A stretch of 64,000 nt of DNA from Pseudomonas piscis (GTDB lineage: Bacteria; Pseudomonadota; Gammaproteobacteria; Pseudomonadales; Pseudomonadaceae): NCBI RefSeq assembly GCF_009380155.1, contig NZ_WHUV01000001.1, positions 1,984,001 to 2,048,000 on the forward strand. Reading direction: 5' to 3'. The notes under the pieces are model-generated. The model was not told the origin of the DNA. It did no database searches and worked only from the letters and a program-made list of their open reading frames with translations. Positions 36,822 through 45,698 of the stretch are shown piece after piece; the stretch's first letter is position 1; each line of letters begins with the position of its first letter. Position numbers and translations under genes: made by a program.

Positions 36822-37676
36822 TTATTTCTCCTCCAGCACATGAGTGGCGAATTCGGCCCGCAGGGCATCGATGCCCTCCAGGCGTTGATCCAGATGGGTA
36901 CTGCGCGGGGTCATGCAGGCGATCAGCGCCTCGACCTGGGCCAGGGCCGGCACCAGGCTGTCGAAGGGCGACAGCGACTCCACCGGGGCGCTGATGATCA
37001 GGTCCGCCAGTTCGCGCAGCGGCGACGCGTAGATATCGGTGAACAGCACCACCCGGGCGTTGCGCGCCTTGACCGCGCTGGCCACGCGCAGGGCCTGGGT
37101 CTGGTAGCGGCGATAGTCGAACAGCAGCACCACGTCCTGGCGCTGTACGTCGAACAAACGGTCCGGCAATTGCGCGTTGTCTTCGAGAAAGAAGCAGCCC
37201 GGGCGCATCAGGCGCAGGTGGTTGAGCAGGTACTGGGCCAGGAAGCTGCTGAAGCGTCCGCCGAAGCAATGCACCGAGTGCCGGCTGTCCAGCAGCCAGT
37301 CGGTCAGCACGCGGATGTCCTCGGGCTGGGTCAGCGCCTGGGTGTCTTGCAGGGCCCGCTGGCTGTCGGCCAGATAGCGCCCCCAAGTGTCGCCCCGGGC
37401 CACCTGGGCCCTGGGGTGGAGCAGGGTGCTGGGCGAGCGCAGGCGGTCGTCCATGTCACTGAGCAGGGCTTCCTGGAACTCGCCGTAGCCGCTGAAACCG
37501 AGCTTCTTGACCAGGCGCACGATGGTCGGGTCGCTGACCCCGGCATGCTCCGCCAGCCGCGACATGGGCCCCAGGCCGTTGCGCGGATAGTGGTCGAGCA
37601 GGGCTCGCACCACCTTGCGCTCGGAGGGCGTCAGGTCGAGGGCGGGGTTGGTGATCAGGTCTCTGAGAGAAGGCAT
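36822..37676 (-). CDS. MurR/RpiR family transcriptional regulator
   Basis: A 284-residue regulator. The N-terminal helix-turn-helix contains MSRLAEHAGVSDPTIVRLVKK-like residues, followed by FSGYGEFQEAL. The C-terminal SIS domain (VHCFGGRFSSFLAQYLLNHL) normally binds phosphosugars, though members controlling amino acid or purine catabolism exist. It is the first gene of a tightly packed leftward run ending with the amidohydrolase, followed by permease and succinyltransferases, and likely controls all of them. An AT-rich promoter stretch lies just upstream. Confidence 0.87.
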   Translation of the reverse strand: MPSLRDLITNPALDLTPSERKVVRALLDHYPRNGLGPMSRLAEHAGVSDPTIVRLVKKLGFSGYGEFQEALLSDMDDRLRSPSTLLHPRAQVARGDTWGRYLADSQRALQDTQALTQPEDIRVLTDWLLDSRHSVHCFGGRFSSFLAQYLLNHLRLMRPGCFFLEDNAQLPDRLFDVQRQDVVLLFDYRRYQTQALRVASAVKARNARVVLFTDIYASPLRELADLIISAPVESLSPFDSLVPALAQVEALIACMTPRSTHLDQRLEGIDALRAEFATHVLEEK

Positions 37677-37984
37677 CGGGGCGCCTTGTAGGCCGGGTGT
37701 AGTTTTTGTTTCATAAAATGGCGAAAACGATATTTATGTAATGGACGCTACATGTCCAGTGAATTTTTGGAAGCTGGGCAAATGCTCTGGAACGGGGTTT
37801 TGCCCAGCATCCTGCTGTCATATATGAGAACTCGCCCTGGGTAACAGCAGGGTTCACCCGGCGAGCGCCTCGCTGGCAACCCTGGCCGCTGCCCAGCCGG
37901 CGCGGCACGTACTGCGCTTTGGCTAAGCCCGCACGGCGCCATGGGTGTAGGATGCCCGGTCGCCAATCCATCGGAGCGCTGCCC
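37677..37984. other. 308-base intergenic region, divergent promoters
   Basis: No gene is supported. The left part (37695-37740) is AT-rich (GTAGTTTTTGTTTCATAAAA, then GAAAACGATATTTATG) and probably holds promoter and operator of the RpiR-led cluster. A small inverted word TGGAC...GTCCA lies at about 37742-37758. The right part resembles spacer DNA before the phosphatase gene. Confidence 0.45.
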
Positions 37985-38548
37985 GTGCAGGCCACCCGTC
38001 TGACCCTGATCTGCCATGCCCGTACCCTCGCCCAGAAATTGGCACGCTTGCCCCAGGACGAGCCACTGGAAATGGACTGGCAGGCCCAGGTGGCCTCCCG
38101 CGCCGCCGAGCTCAAGCGCAGCACCCGGGTGCTGTGCGCTCCAGAGCTGCGGACCCGGCAGACCGCCGCGCTGTTCAGCCCCAGCTACCAGGTGGAACCG
38201 GCCCTGGGTGACTGCGCCCTGGGTGACTGGCAGGGGCTGTCCCTCGATTTCCTGCAAGAGCGACAGCCCCAGGCGCTGCAGGCCTGGCTGGCGGACCCGT
38301 ACCAGGCCCCGCCAGGCGGCGAGTCGGTGGCCGAACTGTGCCAGCGCGTGACCCGCTGGCTGGAGCGACTGGCGCAGCAGCCCGGGCACTGGCTGGCGGT
38401 GACCCACCCCTGGGTCATGCGCGCCGCCATGCTCGAGGCGCTCCAGGCGCCACTGCACAGCTTCAACCAGATCGATATCGAGCCCCTGTCCCGCCTGGAC
38501 CTGAGCCACGCCGGGCGCTGGCGGCTGCGCCTGGATGGCCGCCCCTGA
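37985..38548 (+). CDS. Histidine phosphatase superfamily protein with altered RHG motif
   Basis: A 187-residue protein of the branch 1 histidine phosphatase (phosphoglycerate mutase-like) fold. The usual L-x-RHG motif reads LICHAR, so the arginine is a cysteine and the glycine an alanine; the phosphoryl-accepting histidine is kept. The second histidine is present in AVTHPWVMRAAM. RxxQTA is seen as RTRQTAALF. GTG 37985 is preceded by CGGAG. It lies 76 bases before cobF. CobC-type phosphatases of this fold act in cobalamin assembly, so a link is possible but not shown; reduced activity is possible given the motif. Confidence 0.7.
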   Translation: MQATRLTLICHARTLAQKLARLPQDEPLEMDWQAQVASRAAELKRSTRVLCAPELRTRQTAALFSPSYQVEPALGDCALGDWQGLSLDFLQERQPQALQAWLADPYQAPPGGESVAELCQRVTRWLERLAQQPGHWLAVTHPWVMRAAMLEALQAPLHSFNQIDIEPLSRLDLSHAGRWRLRLDGRP

Positions 38549-38624
38549 GGTTCGCGCCGGCATTTCTCCCGGGGCCAAAGCGGCCCATACTTGCCCGCTG
38601 GCATAGCAGCGGGAGCATCCCCTC

Positions 38625-39386
38625 ATGAAAACCGTCCTGGTCATCGGCATCGGCGCCGGCCACCCCGACTACATCACCATCCAGGCGATCAAGGCGCTGA
38701 ACCGCTGCGACGTGGTGTTCCTGATGGACAAGGGGCCGAGCAAGGATTCGCTGATCGACTTGCGCCGCCAGTTGTGCGAGCGCTACCTGACCGAGCGCCC
38801 CTATCGTTTCGTCGAGGCACAGACCCCGGAGCGCGAGCGTGGCGAGGTGGATTACCAGGCCAGCGTCAAGGCCCTGAACCGCGAGAAGCAGCAAGTCTTC
38901 GAGCGCCTGATCGACCAGGAGCTGGAGGAGGGCCAGACCGGGGCGTTCCTGGCCTGGGGCGACCCGGCGCTGTACGACAGCACCTTGCGCATCCTGCAGC
39001 GGATCCTGGCCGCCGGCGCGGTGCAGTTCGACTATCAGGTGATTCCCGGGATCACCAGCGTCCAGGCCCTGGCCGCGCAGCACAAGGTGCCGTTGAACCG
39101 CATCGGCCGTTCCCTGGAGATCACCACCGGCCGGCGCCTGGCGGCGGGGCAGGGAGGCGATGCCGACACCCGGGTAGTGATGCTCGATGCCGAGGACTCC
39201 TATCGGCAACTGCGCAACCAGGACCTGGACATCTACTGGGGCGCCTACCTGGGCACGGCGGATGAAATCCTCATTGCCGGGCGTCTCGACGAGGTCGCCG
39301 ACGAGATCCGCCGGGTGCGCCTCGAAGCCCGCCAGGCCCATGGCTGGATCATGGACACCTACCTGCTGCGCAAGCCCGAGGACTGA
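38625..39386 (+). CDS. cobF: Precorrin-6A synthase (deacetylating) CobF
   Basis: A 253-residue SAM-dependent methyltransferase of the aerobic cobalamin pathway. It methylates C-1 of precorrin-5 with loss of acetate. Its start VLVIGIGAGHPDYITIQAI and the segments AFLAWGDPALYDSTL and IPGITSVQALAA match CobF and the tetrapyrrole methylase fold. No other cob gene is in the window, so it is encoded away from the main cluster, with only the phosphatase nearby. Confidence 0.92.
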   Translation: MKTVLVIGIGAGHPDYITIQAIKALNRCDVVFLMDKGPSKDSLIDLRRQLCERYLTERPYRFVEAQTPERERGEVDYQASVKALNREKQQVFERLIDQELEEGQTGAFLAWGDPALYDSTLRILQRILAAGAVQFDYQVIPGITSVQALAAQHKVPLNRIGRSLEITTGRRLAAGQGGDADTRVVMLDAEDSYRQLRNQDLDIYWGAYLGTADEILIAGRLDEVADEIRRVRLEARQAHGWIMDTYLLRKPED

Positions 39387-39691
39387 GCCCGCGAAACCGG
39401 GTGGCGCGGCGCACCAGGTTCGCCGTGGATGCAGGTTGGCCGGCTGCTGACGGGGCTGCGTTCGTGGCCACGGTAGATGCCTCGTTTGCGGGTGGACATG
39501 CAGCGATGCGCAGGTCGACGCACCACCCCGGGGCAGGGAAAACCGACCTGGATCAAGGGGGTGTTATTTTTATAAGTATTTGTCGCATAAACACAATTTG
39601 CATCCAGGGCGCCGCTCTAGACTGCTGCCCACTTCGATTGGCCCACGATCGAATTCTGCCAACAAGAAACCTCCGCCCCCTGGAGTTATAA
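39387..39691. other. 305-base intergenic region before AotJ-like gene
   Basis: The first 40 bases (GAAACCGGGTGGCGCGGCGC) resemble the middle of the REP element after pqqB. The last 140 bases are AT-richer (GTTATTTTTATAAGTATTTG) and probably hold the promoter of the binding-protein gene. No gene seen. Confidence 0.5.
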
Positions 39692-40471
39692 ATGAACAAG
39701 TTTGTGCTGTTCGGTGCCCTGGCACTGTCGCTGTTTTCCTTCACCGCTTCGGCCGACGAGGCCAAGCCGATCCGCATCGGTATCGAAGCCGGCTACCCGC
39801 CATTCTCGATGAAGACTCCCGACGGCAAGCTCGCCGGTTTCGACGTGGACCTGGGCAACGCCCTGTGCGAGCAGATGAAAGCCAAGTGCACCTGGGTCGA
39901 GCAGGAATTCGACGGCCTGATTCCGGCGCTGAAGGTGAAGAAGATCGACGCCATCCTGTCGTCCATGACCATCACCGACGATCGCAAGAAGAACGTCGAT
40001 TTCACCATCAAGTACTACCACACCCCGGCTCGTTTCGTGATGAAGGCCGGCACCACCATCAAGGACCCGCTGACCGAGCTCAAGGGCAAGAAGGTCGGCG
40101 TACTGCGTGCCAGTACCCACGACCGCTTCGCCACCGAAGTGCTGGTGCCCGCCGGTATCGACCTGGTGCGCTACGGCTCGCAGCAGGAAGCCAACCTGGA
40201 CATGGTTTCCGGTCGCGTCGACGCGCTGCTGGCCGACTCGGTCAACCTTGACGACGGTTTCCTGAAAACCGAGGCCGGCAAGGGTTTCGCCTTCGTTGGT
40301 CCTGAGTACAACGATCCGAAGTATTTCGGTGGCGGTGCCGGTATCGCCGTGCGCAAGGGTGACAAGGAGCTGGCGGAGAAATTCAATGCCGCCATCACCG
40401 AGATCCGCGCCAATGGCAAGTACAAAGAGGTGCAGGACAAGTACTTCACCTTCGACGTCTACGGCGAATAA
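39692..40471 (+). CDS. Amino acid ABC transporter substrate-binding protein (AotJ/HisJ-like)
   Basis: A 259-residue periplasmic protein with signal peptide ([21 protein letters not shown]). The mature start [20 protein letters not shown] and [20 protein letters not shown] are typical for lysine/arginine/ornithine/histidine-binding proteins. It is followed by a strong terminator, so it is a single-gene transcript. Permease and ATPase subunits are missing nearby; it may share those of another Aot/His transporter. Its neighbour is an AotO-like protein, as in the aot operon of P. aeruginosa. Confidence 0.88.
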   Translation: MNKFVLFGALALSLFSFTASADEAKPIRIGIEAGYPPFSMKTPDGKLAGFDVDLGNALCEQMKAKCTWVEQEFDGLIPALKVKKIDAILSSMTITDDRKKNVDFTIKYYHTPARFVMKAGTTIKDPLTELKGKKVGVLRASTHDRFATEVLVPAGIDLVRYGSQQEANLDMVSGRVDALLADSVNLDDGFLKTEAGKGFAFVGPEYNDPKYFGGGAGIAVRKGDKELAEKFNAAITEIRANGKYKEVQDKYFTFDVYGE

Positions 40472-40483
40472 GCCGCTGGCATG

Positions 40484-40522
40484 AAAAAAGGTGGCGACCG
40501 GCTCCCGGTCGCCACCTTTTTT
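40484..40522 (+). terminator. Rho-independent terminator after AotJ-like gene
   Basis: A perfect 17-base inverted repeat (AAAAAAGGTGGCGACCG with its complement) and a 5-base loop, ending in six T. It begins 12 bases after the stop codon. The A-run on the left arm suggests it could work in both directions. Confidence 0.93.
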
Positions 40523-40568
40523 ATGCGCGCTGTTCTATCCTGCGCCACGCCTTTTTTCCGGAGCCAGC

Positions 40569-41681
40569 ATGCAACGCATCGACCACGCCCTGCCCTGGGG
40601 CCACCTGGGCACTTCGCGCCAGCTCAGCGTATTTCGCTTCGGCAACGGCCCGCGCAAGGTCTACATCCAGGCCAGCCTGCACGCTGACGAGCTGCCCGGC
40701 ATGCGTACCGCCTGGGAGCTCAAGCAACGCCTGGCGCTACTGGAAGACCAGGGGCGCCTGCAATGCACGGTGGAACTGGTGCCGGTGGCCAATCCCATCG
40801 GTCTCGACCAGCAGGTGCAGGGCAACCACCTGGGGCGCTTCGAGCTGGGCAGCGGCAAGAACTTCAACCGTGCCTTCGTCGAGCTCAGCGGTCCGGTCGG
40901 CGACCGGATCGGCAAGCTGTTGGTGGATGACGCGGCGGCCAACGTGACCCTGATCCGCCGCACCATGCTCCAGGTGCTGGACGAGTTGCCAGCCCCGCTG
41001 TCGCAGCTCGAAGCCCTGCAGCGCTTGTTGTTGCGCCATGCCTGCGACGCCGATATCACCCTCGACCTGCATTGCGATTTCGAGGCGGCGATCCACCTGT
41101 ATGCCTTGCCCCAGCACTGGCCCCAGTGGCAGTCCCTGGCGGCGCGGCTCAAGGCTGGCGTGGCGCTGTTGTGCGAGGACTCCGGGGGCAGTTCCTTCGA
41201 TGAGTCCTGCTCCGCCCCCTGGCTGCGCCTGGCGCGGGATTTCCCGCGGGCGGCGATCCCCCTGGCCAACCTGGCCACCACCCTGGAGCTGGGCAGCATG
41301 GGCGACACCCGGGTCGAGCAGGCGCGCGCCAACTGTGAAGCCATCCTGGGCTTTCTCGCCGAACAGGGGCTGATCGACGGCGACTGGCCGGCGGCGCCGC
41401 AGGAATGCTGCGAGGGCATGTCGTTCGACGGCACCGAGTATCTGTTCGCCCCGCACCATGGCGTGGTCAGTTTCCTGCGTGAAGCCGGGGAGTGGGTCGA
41501 GCGCGGCGACGCCTTGTTCGAGGTGGTGGATCCGTTGAGCGACCAGGCCAGTATCGTCCGGGCCGGCACCAGCGGCGTGCTGTTCGCCCTGGATCGAGGA
41601 CGCTACACCCAACCGGGGATCTGGCTGGCCAAGGTCGCCGGCCGCGAACCCATGCGCCATGGCAAGCTGGTCAACGACTGA
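40569..41681 (+). CDS. Succinylglutamate desuccinylase/aspartoacylase family protein (AotO-like)
   Basis: A 370-residue zinc hydrolase-type protein (M14 carboxypeptidase-like fold). The zinc motif shows ASLHADELPGM (H-x2-E) and later TLDLHCDFEA. The C-terminal part (VSFLREAGEWVERGDALFEV) resembles a lipoyl/biotinyl-like barrel as in family members. The length and sequence fit AotO, encoded in the arginine-ornithine transport operon of P. aeruginosa; its substrate is unknown. Here it follows the AotJ-like gene but after a terminator, so it has its own promoter. Confidence 0.82.
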   Translation: MQRIDHALPWGHLGTSRQLSVFRFGNGPRKVYIQASLHADELPGMRTAWELKQRLALLEDQGRLQCTVELVPVANPIGLDQQVQGNHLGRFELGSGKNFNRAFVELSGPVGDRIGKLLVDDAAANVTLIRRTMLQVLDELPAPLSQLEALQRLLLRHACDADITLDLHCDFEAAIHLYALPQHWPQWQSLAARLKAGVALLCEDSGGSSFDESCSAPWLRLARDFPRAAIPLANLATTLELGSMGDTRVEQARANCEAILGFLAEQGLIDGDWPAAPQECCEGMSFDGTEYLFAPHHGVVSFLREAGEWVERGDALFEVVDPLSDQASIVRAGTSGVLFALDRGRYTQPGIWLAKVAGREPMRHGKLVND

Positions 41682-41768
41682 CCCGTTACACACCGCGAAC
41701 CGCCCGTTGCCGATCTTGCAGTGGGCCTTTCACCACCCGGCCGCTTTGCGGCCCATGGGGCTCAAGCC

Positions 41769-42176
41769 TTGTTCCGATTGTCCCTGTGCATCCGCTGGTT
41801 GTTCGCCCTGTGCCTGCTGGCGGCGACGTTCAACCACCTGCATGCCGCCTTTACCCATGGCCTGCTCTGGGATTACGCCTATGGCGCCGCTACGCCCCTG
41901 GCCAGCCGGGCGTTCTGGGGTTCGCTGACGCTATTGGACCCGCTGGCCGTGCTGCTGTTGTGGCGGCGCCCACGCTGGGGGCTGGGGTTGACCCTGGTGA
42001 TCATGCTGGCGGACGTCCTGCACAACAGCTTCTATGTCGCTGCCCACCACCAGTGGCTGGCGTCTTTCTACTTGTCCCAGGTGGCGTTCCTGCTGCTGGT
42101 GCTGTTGCTCACGCCGCTGGCCTGGCGGGGGCTTGCCGGCACCGGGCAAGCGAGATGCCGGCGCTTGCCCGGTTGA
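41769..42176 (+). CDS. Small integral membrane protein
   Basis: A 135-residue protein with four hydrophobic helices (WLFALCLLAATFNHLHAA, LLDPLAVLLLW, GLGLTLVIMLADVLHNSFY, VAFLLLVLLLTPLAW). Several histidines lie near helix ends. Family not recognised. Start uncertain: TTG 41769 is chosen because upstream sequence looks non-coding, while an in-frame GTG exists at 41721. No operon partner. Confidence 0.6.
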   Translation: MFRLSLCIRWLFALCLLAATFNHLHAAFTHGLLWDYAYGAATPLASRAFWGSLTLLDPLAVLLLWRRPRWGLGLTLVIMLADVLHNSFYVAAHHQWLASFYLSQVAFLLLVLLLTPLAWRGLAGTGQARCRRLPG

Positions 42177-42290
42177 ACTGGCGCGGGCTGCCCAGGGAGG
42201 TCATCGTGGCGGGCTCTGGCGGCGGCTGCTCCAGCCAGGCCCGCAGTGCTAGGCTCTGGCCGTCGATTTTTCCCACCCAAGGAGCCTTCC

Positions 42291-43007
42291 ATGATCCGTT
42301 GCCTGGCGCTACTGGCCCTGTTGGCCGCGCCCTTTGTCCACGCCGATACCCTGCTGCACGACGACTTGCCGCTGCGCTACCTGGAGCAGGCGCCGGCGGA
42401 GACCCGCGACCAGCCGCTGGTGATCTTCCTGCACGGCTACGGCAGCAATGAAGCCGACCTGTTCGGGCTGCATGAGCGCTTGCCGGCGACCTACACCTAC
42501 CTGTCGGTGCGCGCGCCGCAGACCCTGGACGCAGATAGCTTCCAGTGGTTCCGGCGCCAGGGACAGGGCGCCTATGACGGCGTCAGCGAAGACCTGGCCA
42601 GCAGCGCCGAGTTGATCGGCCGCTTCGTCCGTGCGGCGGCGGCCAAATATCACACCGAGCCTGGCAAGGTGGTGCTGGTGGGCTTCAGCCAGGGGGCGGC
42701 AATGGCCTATGAAGTGGGCTTGCGGCATCCGCAAACGGTGCGCGGGATTGCCGCCTTGAGCGGGAAGATCCTGCCGCTGCTGGCCTCGCAGCTCAGGAGC
42801 GAGCCAGGGTTGCAGCGCCTGGGGATCTTCATCGGCCATGGCACCAGCGATCAGCGCTTGCCCTACAGCGACGGCGTGGAGGCCAACCGGCTGTTGCGCG
42901 GGCTGGCCCTGGAACCGCAGTTCCATGCCTATCCGGGGATGGGCCACAGCATCAGCGAAGTGGAGATCCAGGATCTGGATCGCTGGTTGCGCGCACTCGC
43001 CCCCTGA
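42291..43007 (+). CDS. Alpha/beta hydrolase, carboxylesterase/phospholipase type, exported
   Basis: A 238-residue serine hydrolase. A signal peptide (MIRCLALLALLAAPFVHA) indicates export. The oxyanion segment is IFLHGYGSNEADLF, the nucleophile elbow GFSQGAA, and the acid and histidine lie in GHGTSDQRLPY and PGMGHSISEVE. The fold is that of the YpfH/carboxylesterase 2 family, which hydrolyses short acyl esters. AAGGAG precedes the start. Substrate unknown. Confidence 0.82.
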   Translation: MIRCLALLALLAAPFVHADTLLHDDLPLRYLEQAPAETRDQPLVIFLHGYGSNEADLFGLHERLPATYTYLSVRAPQTLDADSFQWFRRQGQGAYDGVSEDLASSAELIGRFVRAAAAKYHTEPGKVVLVGFSQGAAMAYEVGLRHPQTVRGIAALSGKILPLLASQLRSEPGLQRLGIFIGHGTSDQRLPYSDGVEANRLLRGLALEPQFHAYPGMGHSISEVEIQDLDRWLRALAP

Positions 43008-43014
43008 ACCAGGG

Positions 43015-43593
43015 TCATTGGCCGAGGATCTGCTTCATCAATGCCGCATGCCCGGCTTTGTCGGCGGCCCGGGAGATCACCTGGATCACCGCCATGTGCG
43101 TACCGGAGCCGGCGATCAGAGTCGAGTTCAGGGTCAGGCCGCCGCCCTGGGTGGCGGTGCTGTCGATCTGGCGCACGCCGAGACCCTTGAGGGTGAGGCT
43201 TCTTTGCGCCTGTTTCTTGAAGTCCGGCAGTGCCTGGGACTGCTGGACCAGGAAGCCGGCGGTCGCGTCATCGAGAAAGGCGCTGTCGTTGTCCTTGACC
43301 TGGGCCCCGTTGGGAATGCTGTTCTGCGCCGCGATCACTACGGTACGGGTGTCGTCGTTGGCGTACAGGGTGCCGCTGGCGCCGCCGGTGCCCTTGGCGT
43401 CGTCACCCACCGGCAGCGTCGAGGCGCTGAAGCCCTTGGGCAATCTGAAGGCCAGCTTGCCGTCGAGCAGCGTGACTTTTTCGCCCGTGGTCTGGCGAGC
43501 GGTGGATTTGCCGGCGGCCACGGCGTTCAACGCACCAAGGCCTGCCACGGCGGCGAACACCAGGACCAGGGCTTTTCTAGCTAGGGATGACAT
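43015..43593 (-). CDS. Secreted protein, DcrB-like
   Basis: A 192-residue protein with signal peptide (ALVLVFAAVAGLGALNAVAA). The mature part (LAFRLPKGFSASTLPVGDDA ... MAVIQVISRAADKAGHAALM) resembles the DcrB/PsbP-like fold of periplasmic proteins. I do not know a precise function. It converges with the esterase gene, with only a seven-base gap. The 180 bases upstream hold a REP repeat. Confidence 0.65.
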   Translation of the reverse strand: MSSLARKALVLVFAAVAGLGALNAVAAGKSTARQTTGEKVTLLDGKLAFRLPKGFSASTLPVGDDAKGTGGASGTLYANDDTRTVVIAAQNSIPNGAQVKDNDSAFLDDATAGFLVQQSQALPDFKKQAQRSLTLKGLGVRQIDSTATQGGGLTLNSTLIAGSGTHMAVIQVISRAADKAGHAALMKQILGQ

Positions 43594-43687
43594 GCACGAT
43601 CTCCGGGCATCTGGATGGAAGGCGCGCATCATCCCACGCCCGTGGCAGCCGGCTCCAGAGGGATTTCTTTCATTGGATCATCGGCTC

Positions 43688-43746
43688 TAGCTGCTGCCAG
43701 GCCCTGCCCCCGGTACCGGGCCGTGCGCAGCCTGCGGCAGCGGCTA
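43688..43746. repeat. REP-type repeat
   Basis: A degenerate left arm (TAGCTGCTGCCAGGCC) and a standard right arm (GCGCAGCCTGCGGCAGCGGC). Lies between two leftward genes. Confidence 0.7.
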
Positions 43747-43773
43747 CACCAAGCAAAGCCCTGGCGTGGCAGG

Positions 43774-44214
43774 TCAGGGCGTGTCGTCGAGAAAGCGCCC
43801 ATGGTGATCGGGGCTGGGCAGCAGGCAGACGTCGTAGCGGCCGAACCAGCGATAGCGGTGGCGGGCGATGTAGCTGTAGCCCCAGTCGCGCAGGGGCCGG
43901 GGAATCCACTGCAGCAGGCGCAGCCAGCGCCAGGGCGCGGGCAGTTGCGCCATCAGGCGGATGAAGGCTGTGGAGCGCAGGGACAGGCGCTGGCCTTCGA
44001 TCAGCACCACGCTGTCGAACTGTTCGGTGGACAACCCGGCCCACGCCAGCAGGGCCTGGCCCTGGGGCGATTGCACCGAGGCCAGGCGGATCCGCCGTTC
44101 GGTGTCATGGGCGATGACGAAGCGCACCGAGGCGTTGCACAGTTTGCACACGCCATCGAACAGCAGCACTCGTTCGCCAGGTTGCAGGAAGGGCGGCAGG
44201 GTATCGCTTGCCAT
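43774..44214 (-). CDS. DCC family thiol-disulfide protein (DUF393)
   Basis: A 146-residue protein with the family motif FDGVCKLCNASVRFV, holding a CxxC redox pair. Relatives are predicted thiol-disulfide oxidoreductases; biological role is unproven. Further conserved parts are RRIRLASVQSPQGQ and YDVCLLP. Start taken at ATG 44214; it diverges from mntH, sharing the 170-base promoter gap. Confidence 0.82.
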   Translation of the reverse strand: MASDTLPPFLQPGERVLLFDGVCKLCNASVRFVIAHDTERRIRLASVQSPQGQALLAWAGLSTEQFDSVVLIEGQRLSLRSTAFIRLMAQLPAPWRWLRLLQWIPRPLRDWGYSYIARHRYRWFGRYDVCLLPSPDHHGRFLDDTP

Positions 44215-44384
44215 AGTCGTTGCGGAGTCAGCCACGGAGAAAACCTTGCAAGGGTGGAACGATGTCCGGTCCGGGCCGGAACCTGCGCAGCATACTCGCC
44301 TTGGCCGATGAATTTCAGGCTTGGGCGGCCGCGGCGAAACCTCTAAGCTGGGCACCTGCTTCAAGCCGCCGTGGAATCCCCCTT

Positions 44385-45698
44385 GTGAAATTCAGCCTGC
44401 CGAAAATCGCCACCGCTCCTTTCTGCCCGCCGGAAGTGGCCGGTTCCGTCACCGTCGACCCCCGTGCCTCGCTGTTCAAGCGCCTGCTGCGTTTTGCCGG
44501 TCCCGGATTGCTGATTTCCATCGGCTACATGGACCCGGGCAACTGGGCCACGGCCATCGAGGCCGGCTCGCGCTATGGCTACAGCCTGCTGTTCGTGGTG
44601 CTGCTGGCGAGCCTGGCGGGCATGGTGGTGCAGTGCCTCTGCTCACGCCTGGGCATCGCCACCGGGCGCGACCTGGCGCAGCTTTGCCGCGAGCGCTACA
44701 GCCCACGCTCGGCGCGGGCCCAATGGTTGCTGGCGGAGGTATCCATCATTGCCACCGACCTGGCCGAAGTGCTGGGCTGCGCCTTGGCTTTCCACCTCTT
44801 GCTGGGAGTCTCGTTGAGTACGGGAATCGTCATTACCGCCTTCGATACCTTGCTGGTGCTGGCTTTGCAGAACCGTGGCTTTCGCCGCTTGGAAGCGATC
44901 ATGCTGGCTCTGGTGGCGACCATCGGCGTGTGCTTTTTCATCGAGTTGCTGCTGATCAAGCCCCACTGGCCAGACGTGGCCCGGGGCTTCACCCCGTCGC
45001 TGGCGGCCATCAGCGATGCCGCGCCGTTGTACCTGGCGATCGGTATCCTCGGCGCCACGGTGATGCCGCACAACCTGTACCTGCATACCTCGGTGGTCCA
45101 GACCCGCCTAGTGGGCAAGGACCTTGCCAGCCGCACCGATGCGATCCGCCTGGCGCGCATCGATACCATCGGTTCCCTGGCCCTGGCGCTGCTGGTGAAC
45201 GCGGCGATCCTGATCCTTGCCGCAGCGGCCTTCCACAACACCGGGCACAGCGACGTGGTGGAGATCCAGGATGCCTACCACCTGCTCGATCCGCTGGTGG
45301 GCGGGGCCCTGGCCAGCGTGCTGTTCGGCGTGGCGCTGCTGGCTTCGGGGCAGAGCTCGACCTTCACCGGGACCATCGCCGGCCAGGTGATCATGGAGGG
45401 TTATCTGAACCTGCGGATTCCCTGCTGGCAGCGCCGCCTGATCACCCGTGGCCTGGCGCTGATCCCGGCGTTCATCGGCGTCTGGCTGCTGGGCGACGGC
45501 GCCGTGGGCAAGCTGCTGGTGCTGAGCCAGGTGGTGCTCAGCCTGCAATTGCCGTTCGCCTTGTATCCGTTGATCCGCATGACCAACGACCGACGCCTGA
45601 TGGGCGTGTTCGTCAACCGCTGGCCGACCCGCTGGCTGGCCTGGAGCCTGTTCGCCGTGATCAGCGCTGCCAATGCCTGGCTCATAGCTAGCCTCTAG
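44385..45698 (+). CDS. mntH: Nramp family divalent metal transporter MntH
   Basis: A 437-residue inner-membrane proton-coupled importer for Mn(II) and Fe(II). The metal-binding motifs are present: MDPGNWATAIEAGS in helix 1 and MPHNLYLHTSVVQTR in helix 6. Eleven helices are expected. GTG 44385 is used as start (VKFSLPKIA); a longer open frame upstream reads through the divergent promoter. No clear Fur or MntR box was identified by eye. Confidence 0.9.
   Translation: MKFSLPKIATAPFCPPEVAGSVTVDPRASLFKRLLRFAGPGLLISIGYMDPGNWATAIEAGSRYGYSLLFVVLLASLAGMVVQCLCSRLGIATGRDLAQLCRERYSPRSARAQWLLAEVSIIATDLAEVLGCALAFHLLLGVSLSTGIVITAFDTLLVLALQNRGFRRLEAIMLALVATIGVCFFIELLLIKPHWPDVARGFTPSLAAISDAAPLYLAIGILGATVMPHNLYLHTSVVQTRLVGKDLASRTDAIRLARIDTIGSLALALLVNAAILILAAAAFHNTGHSDVVEIQDAYHLLDPLVGGALASVLFGVALLASGQSSTFTGTIAGQVIMEGYLNLRIPCWQRRLITRGLALIPAFIGVWLLGDGAVGKLLVLSQVVLSLQLPFALYPLIRMTNDRRLMGVFVNRWPTRWLAWSLFAVISAANAWLIASL

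Noticed and set aside
37748..38650. A 300-codon minus-strand frame over the phosphatase region
   Set aside because: It is antisense to a recognisable histidine phosphatase and starts inside cobF; product is low-complexity.
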